From assembly GCA_021784375.1 (NCBI GenBank), contig JAJXSV010000033.1, positions 1 through 14,632 of the forward strand: 14,632 nt of DNA. The letters are read 5' to 3'. The notes beneath the pieces were generated by a model, which worked only from the letters and a program-made list of their open reading frames with translations, was not told the DNA's origin and made no database searches. Every line of letters begins with the position of its first letter. Position 1 is the stretch's first letter. This document shows, piece after piece, positions 6,363 through 12,349 of the stretch. Source of the stretch: Actinomycetes bacterium (GTDB taxonomy: Bacteria; Actinomycetota; Actinomycetes; S36-B12; UBA5976). Made by a program: the position numbers and the translations under genes.

Positions 6363-8150
6363 ATGGAGCACTACACCCCTACCGACGCCAACGACTCGCT
6401 CTGGACGTTCTGGCGAGAGCAGGTCACGACAGTTGCGGGCCACCTTTACCCGGAACACGGCGTTCTGTCGCGAGCCTGCGCTGCCGCCATGTATGAAGCG
6501 ATCAGCATCGCTGCCAAACCCAGCGACACGCACCTGCGTCAGGTGCTCACCGATCACAACGTCATGCTCGTCATGCACGCAGCACAAAAGCGCGCCCTGA
6601 GCGCCTCGGCCATCAACAACATGCGTCAGCATCTTGAAGCGGCTCGCCGCGTTGCGCTTGGGATCCCTGCGCGCCAGCAGCAGCCGCGCGCCTGCCCGCA
6701 CCCGGCGCAAGGCGGACGCATTGAGGCCATCGTCGCCATGCAAGCAAGTAGCGATCACGCAATTGCGGAACTGGCGCAGTGTCTCCTCAGTGACTTGGCG
6801 ATGGTACAGCCCGCCCCGTGGCCCTGCCCCCTCAGTGATGGCGAGTGGAGCGCCCTAAGCCGCGAGGCCCGTCGGCTCGGATACACGTCGATGCGCTGGA
6901 CTTGGCGTGAACTGTGCAATGAGCGCATCCGACGGGAGTTCACCTCGGGCATGCCGGTGGCGAAGTTGGCACATCTCATCGCGTCACGGCTGCGGCTGGA
7001 TCAGATCGTCAATTGGACTGCCCCGGACGTTTGCGAACTACGGCTGGTTCGGGGCACTGCCAACGTGTGCAGCACCTCGAACTTCCTAGGAGCAAGCCAA
7101 ATGCCCCATTCACCGTCGACGTCTCGGACGATCAGTCCCGCAGGTGCGCTTTCGGGCGCCGGCAGGCGTGTCAGCAAGGAGGAATTCAAGCGTCGCGCAG
7201 CGGCTGCACGGGCACGACAGACATCGGCACCCGCACCGCGCGACGCAGAACTGGAGCAGATCCTTGCCACATGGTGTCCCAAGACCATGAAGGCCGAGCA
7301 GTGGGACGAGTGTCGGGACCTGACGCACGAGATCATGCGCCGTGCCACTCACATCATCGGCCCCCGAAGTTTCGAAAAGAAACTGCGCTTGGTGGCCGAC
7401 TTCGTGCGTTGGACCCGCGCCAAGGGCTACCCCCAACGACATGACGCTCTGTTCCTCGAACAGGTCATCGCAGACTACGAGCGCCTTGGCCTTACTTGCG
7501 ACGAGCGCACAAGGGCGGACTATCGGTCCGACCTCCGAGCACTCGGCGCACGCATCAACAACAGCCCCGGTGCTCCAACAAAGCCTCTACCGATCACCCA
7601 CAAATCTGTGAAAGCGCCGTATACCGACATTGAAGTGCAGTCCATCCTGCGGCTCATCGACTTGGAGCGCGACCCCGCGTTCCAGCGTCGAGAGCAAGTC
7701 CTGGTCGCCCTCGGCCTTGGCGCCGGATTGTCCGCCGGTGACATCCGCCAGATGTCGCGCGCGGACATCGACGACCAGGGCGACAACGGCGTGCTCATCA
7801 CAGTGAAGGGCAAGCGGGCACGGCAGGTGTGGCTGCGCTTCGAGTACGAGACGCTGCTCCGGAAAGGCATACGCGAATTGAAGCCAAACGAACACGTGCT
7901 TGCACGACACCACATGGGCAAGGACGCCCCCATCGATCTCTTCCGACGCATCCAGCCTCTGGGTGACGGTCCCGACCTCATGCTTGGACGGCTGCGCAAC
8001 ACGTGGCTTGCCAAGATCATGTGCGAGCCCATCCCGATCTGGACCGTGCTGCAGGCCTCTGGCCTCAGCAGCGCACGTACCCTGGCCGACATCGCCGACT
8101 GGCTCGAACCTTGCGCATCGGACTACGTCGTGCGTGGGCTGGCAGCATGA
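6363..8150 (+). CDS. Two-part protein with degenerate tyrosine-recombinase-like C-terminal domain
   Basis: The 595-codon ORF has two parts. Residues 1-246 are an unrecognised, largely helical region (for example residues around SASAINNMRQHLEAARRVAL, resembling a recombinase core-binding helix pair). Residues 247-595 look like a phage-integrase-family protein: a core-binding domain (FEKKLRLVADFVRWTRAKGY) and a catalytic-like domain. Counting from the internal Met at base 7101, the catalytic Arg of box I falls on S211, the HxxR histidine on G296, the second His on L322 and the Tyr on about I331. Only K236/K238 and R299 remain. The protein is thus probably a DNA-binding or architectural helper rather than an active recombinase. 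Its stop shares ATGA with the transposase start. An alternative start is ATG 6300. A strong AGGAG before Met 7101 suggests a 349-aa product may also, or instead, be made. Confidence 0.75.
   Translation: MEHYTPTDANDSLWTFWREQVTTVAGHLYPEHGVLSRACAAAMYEAISIAAKPSDTHLRQVLTDHNVMLVMHAAQKRALSASAINNMRQHLEAARRVALGIPARQQQPRACPHPAQGGRIEAIVAMQASSDHAIAELAQCLLSDLAMVQPAPWPCPLSDGEWSALSREARRLGYTSMRWTWRELCNERIRREFTSGMPVAKLAHLIASRLRLDQIVNWTAPDVCELRLVRGTANVCSTSNFLGASQMPHSPSTSRTISPAGALSGAGRRVSKEEFKRRAAAARARQTSAPAPRDAELEQILATWCPKTMKAEQWDECRDLTHEIMRRATHIIGPRSFEKKLRLVADFVRWTRAKGYPQRHDALFLEQVIADYERLGLTCDERTRADYRSDLRALGARINNSPGAPTKPLPITHKSVKAPYTDIEVQSILRLIDLERDPAFQRREQVLVALGLGAGLSAGDIRQMSRADIDDQGDNGVLITVKGKRARQVWLRFEYETLLRKGIRELKPNEHVLARHHMGKDAPIDLFRRIQPLGDGPDLMLGRLRNTWLAKIMCEPIPIWTVLQASGLSSARTLADIADWLEPCASDYVVRGLAA
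7088..7103 (+). promoter_or_regulatory. Internal Shine-Dalgarno sequence and in-frame ATG within the recombinase-like ORF
   Basis: AGGAG (7088-7092) lies 8 nt before the in-frame ATG at 7101, the best ribosome-binding site in this operon. A TAG in the +1 frame (7087-7089) overlaps it, exactly as expected if an upstream gene once ended here and a second gene began at 7101. In the sequence given, the upstream frame reads straight through. Confidence 0.5.
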
Positions 8151-9952
8151 TCACCCAGCGCGACATCAATACGATCCAACACGTCGTCTTTGATAGTGGA
8201 GCGGCAGAGAAGTTCGAGGCCGCGCTGCGAAAGAGCAAGGCGGGACGGCCCAGCAATTTCCGACCCAGCCTCTTCCTCGTCGGCATGCTGCTCGCTGCAC
8301 AAATGCGGAAGCACATCTTCCTGACCGACATGCATAAGGCGCTGACGGAGGAACTCCCGCTAGAGACCCAATTCGCGTGGGGCATTCGCAAGGCTGATGT
8401 CGCCTCCGACGGGACCCCGGACATCTGGTTGCTGAGCATCGACGACCTGCAGAACGTCTCACGCGCCGTCCTCGCAAGATTGAACTACAGCAAGCAGCGC
8501 TGCCCCGATCGTCAAACACCCGGTGATATGAGCGACGAACGTGCCCGTCGATACGAGGCGATCACCGACATTATGGACACCCTCATCTCGGCCACGCTGA
8601 TACCGAGGCCGCAGGGCGCGGAAGATTACGCGCTAGACGGCAGCGGCCTCTGGGCCAACGAGCGGGCGCAGCGAGCAATCCCGAAGGCGGACCTGATTTT
8701 CGAAGACGAGGACCACTTCGGACTGTCTGGATCTCAGGGTGCTGACAGCGATGAGTACCAGATCTCGTGTGCAGAAGCTGCATCTGCAACCAGCGAAGCA
8801 GCGCAGGCATCGACCGGTAAGCGCAAGCGCCCAGGCAAGGGCAAGGCTCCGAGGTCTGCCGCGACAAGGCGCCCGAAGAAGGGCGGTCCCAGCGATGCCG
8901 ACTACGGCGCCAAGACCGGCAAGAACGGTCAGGTCGAGGTCTTCTATGGGTACGAACTGCACGGCCTTGTGCGAGCCCCGGAATCCCGCGCAACAGGAGC
9001 CGTGCGCCTCGAGCCGGCGCTCATTGAACGCGTGCGACTCACGCCAGCAGGCAGGGACGTCGTGCAACCCAGTCTCGAGGCAATCGATTCACTTCTAGCC
9101 AGCGGGCAGCCCATCAAGCACCTGCTTATAGACCGTCACTACTCCATGAAGAAATGGGATCGCTGGCTGCAGCAACTCATCCGTCGAGGTATCGAGCAAG
9201 TCGTCGACCTGCGCGCGGACAGCCACGGCTTCAAAGAATGGGACGGCACGCTGATCGCCGCCGGGCACCCCCACTGCCCTGCCACACCAACCTCACTCGG
9301 CACTATCCCGAAGCCAGACCTGCAGGCGGAGAAGCAGGAATGGGACGAGTTCTATTCCCTCATCGATGAACGCTTCGCATACGCAGCGGACATCACAGCG
9401 CCCCTCAACATCAACGGCGCGCTCCGAGGAAGTTGCCCGGCACTCTCGGGGAAGATCGGCTGTCCGCTCCGCGCCGGCACCATTGATGCAGCAAGGCAAC
9501 TCAACCTGCCCATCGTCGTCACGCCGCCAGACGCAGAGAACGCCCCTCGCATCTGCACACAGAACTCATTTGGCCTTCGCGTGACTACTCCTGAGCAGGG
9601 CACCGTGATGAAGATTCACCAGAAGCACTACTGGGGATCCCGTAAACAAAAGCGCATCTACGACCGCCGCACATACGTCGAAGGATGGTTTGGGACCTTC
9701 AAGGGCGACACAGCCGCTGCGAAAAAGCGAGGCGGCAACATGTTCGTCGGCCTAGCCCATGCCTCTCTGGATGCCACCATCTTCGCGGTAGTAACCAACC
9801 TCATCACCGTCCGTAAGTGGCACGAGGAAACCGGCCTTGGCGACGACAACCACCCGCTGCTCCACGAGCCGCCCGAGCGCTTCACCCACAGGCGGCTCAC
9901 CGCCACCGAATATCGAAACTACGAATTGGAACTCGCCAATGAAGCAGCGTGA
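8147..9952 (+). CDS. DDE transposase-like protein, 601 aa
   Basis: This is a probable transposase carrying out DNA strand transfer with a DDE/RNase H-like active site. Candidate catalytic residues are D164 (YALDGSG), D329 (LLIDRHYS) and E512 (RRTYVEGWFGTFK), in the right order and context. The region between D1 and D2 contains a lysine/arginine-rich linker (about 223-247) and the segment GYELHG. The stretch between D2 and E carries four cysteines (C377, C430, C439, C470) in contexts such as HCP and GCPLR, possibly binding a metal. The ATG at 8147 shares ATGA with the upstream recombinase-like gene, which fixes the start; the frame is open further 5' but lies inside that gene. The 3' end overlaps the next gene by 14 nt. 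Overall layout recalls IS1182/ISL3-type transposases, but I cannot assign the family. No frameshift is seen, so it may be active. Confidence 0.85.
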   Translation: MITQRDINTIQHVVFDSGAAEKFEAALRKSKAGRPSNFRPSLFLVGMLLAAQMRKHIFLTDMHKALTEELPLETQFAWGIRKADVASDGTPDIWLLSIDDLQNVSRAVLARLNYSKQRCPDRQTPGDMSDERARRYEAITDIMDTLISATLIPRPQGAEDYALDGSGLWANERAQRAIPKADLIFEDEDHFGLSGSQGADSDEYQISCAEAASATSEAAQASTGKRKRPGKGKAPRSAATRRPKKGGPSDADYGAKTGKNGQVEVFYGYELHGLVRAPESRATGAVRLEPALIERVRLTPAGRDVVQPSLEAIDSLLASGQPIKHLLIDRHYSMKKWDRWLQQLIRRGIEQVVDLRADSHGFKEWDGTLIAAGHPHCPATPTSLGTIPKPDLQAEKQEWDEFYSLIDERFAYAADITAPLNINGALRGSCPALSGKIGCPLRAGTIDAARQLNLPIVVTPPDAENAPRICTQNSFGLRVTTPEQGTVMKIHQKHYWGSRKQKRIYDRRTYVEGWFGTFKGDTAAAKKRGGNMFVGLAHASLDATIFAVVTNLITVRKWHEETGLGDDNHPLLHEPPERFTHRRLTATEYRNYELELANEAA

Positions 9953-10178
9953 CTTGATCGACGCACTCGCAGTTACCCGTGCAGAATTCCGGGACGCACG
10001 CAACATGCCCCAACAACCGGGAAGCGAGACTGCGAGTACGCCATTCATCTTCACGGATGAGTTCGCCGCAAGGCTGAAGGCGCGAGTTCTCGACATGCCG
10101 GACCATGCGCTCGCACCGCTAGCAATCGCATTGGGGCACTTTCCGCCGCCGCCAGCACGACTCAAGCCCAGGTTCTAG
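9939..10178 (+). CDS. Hypothetical protein, 79 aa, third gene of the transposase operon
   Basis: The ATG at 9939 overlaps the transposase end by 14 nt, and a GGAA lies about 8 nt upstream, so translation is probably coupled. The protein opens with a charged helix (MKQRDLIDALAVTRAEF) and then has a loop rich in P, S and T. It continues with TDEFAARLKARVLDM and a helical segment, and ends in a proline-rich basic tail (FPPPPARLKPRF). I do not recognise it. Its coupling to the transposase suggests an accessory or regulatory role in transposition. No membrane segment is visible. Confidence 0.65.
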   Translation: MKQRDLIDALAVTRAEFRDARNMPQQPGSETASTPFIFTDEFAARLKARVLDMPDHALAPLAIALGHFPPPPARLKPRF

Positions 10179-10191
10179 AGTGCAATACGAA

Positions 10192-10223
10192 CGAAGGGTG
10201 ACCCCAAACGGGGTCACCCTTCG
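10192..10223 (+). terminator. Perfect 14-bp-stem hairpin, probable terminator between convergent operons
   Basis: CGAAGGGTGACCCC (10192-10205) and GGGGTCACCCTTCG (10210-10223) pair perfectly around an AAAC loop, 13 nt after the stop of the 79-aa gene. A short TCTTT follows on the plus strand. The strength and position fit an intrinsic terminator for the transposase operon. As a symmetric stem it could also stop minus-strand transcripts from the XRE/ImmA gene, although the T-tract on that side is poor. Confidence 0.8.
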
Positions 10224-10249
10224 CAGTCTTTCGAGGTTCCAAACCGCGC

Positions 10250-10284
10250 GAATTCTACGGATCGAATACGCGGAATATTACGGA
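10250..10284. repeat. Three iterated 11-12 bp direct repeats near the right end of the element
   Basis: The copies are GAATTCTACGGA (10250-10261), GAATACGCGGA (10264-10274) and GAATATTACGGA (10273-10284), with spacings of 14 and 9 bp. Iterated sites of this size next to a transposase operon often serve as transposase-binding sites. No matching array was found on the left side. Confidence 0.5.
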
Positions 10285-10300
10285 ACCCCCTTGGTGGGGT
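10285..10300 (-). terminator. Weak hairpin downstream of the XRE/ImmA gene
   Basis: ACCCC (10285-10289) and GGGGT (10296-10300) can form a 5-bp stem with a 6-nt loop, about 110 nt after the stop of the minus-strand XRE/ImmA gene. There is no T-tract, so this is a weak candidate only. The remaining stretch 10301-10410 shows nothing recognisable except short GGTCAC and CTCAAACC repetitions. Confidence 0.2.
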
Positions 10301-10410
10301 GCTAACCATTGCGATTCTGAGCACAGATTCGGTCACGGTCAGGTCACGCTCAAACCGAAATGCGGTCTCACTCAAACCCAAGAGCGGGAGGCGACGATCC
10401 AGGCGAAGGC

Positions 10411-11601
10411 TCAGGCGTTCATCGAGCCGCGAGGCATCCAGCCCGCACGCTCAAGATCCTCGCGCAGCGTCTCAGCATCGTCGTAGCGGAACAAATCCGC
10501 CAGGCCGACGGCGGATACCTCGCCAGCCGCATACGCACGCAGCGCCGAAGCCACAGTGAGGGATGGTGGATGAACACCAGCAGCCTCACTCTCGACGCAC
10601 TGCGAAACCTCCGGGTTGACGCCCTCAGCATGCAGGCTTGCTGCCAACTTCTGCCGACGCAGCCATGCCGCGTCCTGCGGGTCTCCCGAGACGTCGATGA
10701 CGCGGTTCTGCGCGACCTTCCAGCTCACCGCGTAGGTGCTCCAAACTCGCACCGCCGCCGCCCGCAGACCTTCACGTCCACGCTCCGCTGTCGCCTGAAG
10801 AATCTCGCGCACGCCTGCGGCTGGGCACAGCAGTTCCGCCGCGAACGTATTGCAGCGAAGCTCGGTGAGGTTCAATCCGGAGTTCTCAGAGATGGCCTCA
10901 ACGTGGATCCAGTCCTGATCGAGATCTCCGAACAGGAAGTGCCCAAGCTCGTGGGCAGCCGTGAATCGCTGCGCGCCGATGGGCTCATTCGTGTTGTTCA
11001 CGAGCGCAATCGCGACACGCGCATCGTCCTCATCGACGGAGCCAGCGAACGTAACCCCGCGCATGCCCTCCAAAGGTTCCCGCGACACCTGGAGTCCGAA
11101 GTGCAACTGGGCGAAGAGCTGGATGTTCACGATCGGATCCAGACCCAGACCCAGGCGTTCGCGCACTTGCATCGCGAATGCGATGCCGCGCTCTTTCTCC
11201 TTGGGCAGCTCCGGTGGTACCCACCAGCGGTCTACTGGGCGCGAGTCAAAGTCGAACGCCCGAAAACGGCTCGCAGAATCCACGAGTGTCGCGGCTCGCT
11301 GCATGGCATCGCGCAGACCATCTCCGTCGGCGGACCGACCTGCGGTGAGACGCGCGGCAAGGGTGGTGAAACGCACCGCACTAGGTACCGCCCCCAGAAG
11401 GCGGTCCTGAGATACGCCGAGGCCTACAGCGAGGGCGTACAGCTCACCCGCTGACAGGCGTTTGCGGTGGCCCATCTCGATGCGACGAATCTGCCACTCT
11501 GTGAGGCCCGTAATGTCTGCGAGCGCCTGAATGCTGAGACCTGCGGCGTCGCGCAAGCGCTGCACGCGTCCCCCGACATGGTCAACCGAAGATGTCGACA
11601 C
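10411..11601 (-). CDS. XRE-family regulator with ImmA/IrrE-type metalloprotease domain
   Basis: This 396-aa protein has an N-terminal XRE helix-turn-helix (about residues 11-70, with GLTEWQIRRIEMG at the recognition helix) and a central ImmA/IrrE-type zinc protease. The protease motif AAHELGH is at 215-221 (HExxH at 217-221), and the likely third ligand E lies in TELRCNTFAAELL (247-258). A further C-terminal region of about 110 aa includes a segment near ALRAYAAGEVS. Such proteins repress genes and cleave a repressor or partner on signal. GTG 11601 was chosen because the HTH begins shortly after it and a promoter is well placed for it; the frame is open to ATG 11730, but that overlaps the PIN gene and reads as filler. 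It lies 67 nt downstream of the PIN gene and probably controls it. The protease target is unknown. Confidence 0.88.
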   Translation of the reverse strand: MSTSSVDHVGGRVQRLRDAAGLSIQALADITGLTEWQIRRIEMGHRKRLSAGELYALAVGLGVSQDRLLGAVPSAVRFTTLAARLTAGRSADGDGLRDAMQRAATLVDSASRFRAFDFDSRPVDRWWVPPELPKEKERGIAFAMQVRERLGLGLDPIVNIQLFAQLHFGLQVSREPLEGMRGVTFAGSVDEDDARVAIALVNNTNEPIGAQRFTAAHELGHFLFGDLDQDWIHVEAISENSGLNLTELRCNTFAAELLCPAAGVREILQATAERGREGLRAAAVRVWSTYAVSWKVAQNRVIDVSGDPQDAAWLRRQKLAASLHAEGVNPEVSQCVESEAAGVHPPSLTVASALRAYAAGEVSAVGLADLFRYDDAETLREDLERAGWMPRGSMNA

Positions 11602-11608
11602 AGCACCT

Positions 11609-11637
11609 ACCTTAGCCTCAGATTGCAGATTCTGCAA
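11609..11637 (-). promoter_or_regulatory. Probable promoter and palindromic operator of the XRE/ImmA gene
   Basis: On the minus strand TTGCAG (11637-11632) and TAAGGT (11614-11609) are 17 nt apart, fitting -35/-10 elements. The -10 ends 7 nt before GTG 11601, which would give a leaderless mRNA, common in actinobacteria. The -35 lies inside a perfect palindrome, TTGCAGA-A-TCTGCAA (11623-11637), a natural operator for the XRE protein encoded just downstream. Confidence 0.55.
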
Positions 11638-11668
11638 AGCACAGTGCACGCCAAAGGGCCGGGGGCCA

Positions 11669-12349
11669 CTATCCGGTGAACCAATCAACGGACTCGGGCA
11701 CTCCAGACCCACCGACCCCAGACACTTCAATCATGCGCTGGTAAAGGTCCCACGCCTCATGACCCAGCAGCCGTCCGTCAACTACCAGCTCGCGCAGAAC
11801 GTGCCCACAATGAAGTGCACGCACTCTCCTGCGCTGCGCCACGTGCCGCGCACCGCCATCGTTTGTGAGCACGATTCCGTCGCAGCTTCCAGCATGGAAG
11901 ATGCTCGCCGCTTCTCCGCGATGCCGCCACGGGTCGTCCGCGTGTGGGTCGCCCTGGCTCCTGGCGTAGGCGCGCAGTTCAGCTTGAACCTGATCTACGC
12001 CCAACCTGCTCGAATCGTCAAGGTCGATACGCCGCCACTCAACCGACTTTGCAAGGGCGATTCCGCTGGCCTGCTTCACTTGCTGATCTATGGGCGCGTG
12101 TCCGGGGCCAAGTGACGTGCGGGAGCGCCTGCGCCATTCAAACACCACGTCATCTACCACGTCGAGTCGAGATCCCAGGTAGTCATGGAACATCTCGATG
12201 CGGCCAACATGCGCGAAACCGATGCCGACGCCTGAATCAATCACATGAACGGAATCGTGATCACCCGCACGCGCGACCGGCCGCAAGGCCGGCATCAGCG
12301 CATCGCTCTGCCGCCCCAGCTGCGATGGTGTCGGGAACACCATGACCAC
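11669..12349 (-). CDS. PIN-domain protein (DUF3368-like), putative nuclease/toxin
   Basis: This 226-aa protein has PIN-fold features: HVIDSG near the start (D38), VVFEW (E71), then GEAASIFHA (E146) and GIVLTNDGGARHVAQ (D164), followed by the helix LRELVVDGRLLG. The last block closely resembles the GEAxAI...LTDD...G.L motif of DUF3368-type PIN proteins. PIN proteins are usually metal-dependent RNases, often toxins. GTG 12349 was taken as start because it overlaps the hsdR stop by one base (TAGTG) and a GGGAGAGG lies 10 nt upstream; ATG 12343 is the alternative. The middle (about 80-140) is longer than in compact VapC toxins and poor in motifs. Placed between an hsdR and an XRE/ImmA gene, it probably forms a pair with the latter. 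Toxin activity is inferred. Confidence 0.75.
   Translation of the reverse strand: MVMVFPTPSQLGRQSDALMPALRPVARAGDHDSVHVIDSGVGIGFAHVGRIEMFHDYLGSRLDVVDDVVFEWRRRSRTSLGPGHAPIDQQVKQASGIALAKSVEWRRIDLDDSSRLGVDQVQAELRAYARSQGDPHADDPWRHRGEAASIFHAGSCDGIVLTNDGGARHVAQRRRVRALHCGHVLRELVVDGRLLGHEAWDLYQRMIEVSGVGGSGVPESVDWFTG

Larger units (their letters stand above)
6218..10300 (+). mobile_element. Putative transposon-like element: recombinase-like, DDE transposase and small ORF
   Basis: This is a plus-strand block of three overlapping genes inserted between minus-strand gene groups, with a DDE transposase as its clearest signature. I looked for terminal inverted repeats between 6100-6362 and 10227-10410 and found only short chance-level matches, for example GGGTTCCG at 6169-6176 against CGGAACCC at 10281-10288. 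The boundaries given are therefore the outer limits set by neighbouring genes and the last repeat array, not proven ends. No direct target duplication was recognised. Confidence 0.5.

Noticed and set aside
6169..10288. GGGTTCCG / CGGAACCC as terminal inverted repeats of the element
   Set aside because: Only 8 bp match and the flanking bases do not extend the pairing. The left copy also lies inside the 42-aa gene, so chance is the simpler explanation.
10360..11454. Plus-strand ORF of 364 codons
   Set aside because: It is antisense to the XRE/ImmA gene, which has clear HTH and HELGH motifs. The plus translation shows no recognisable domain.
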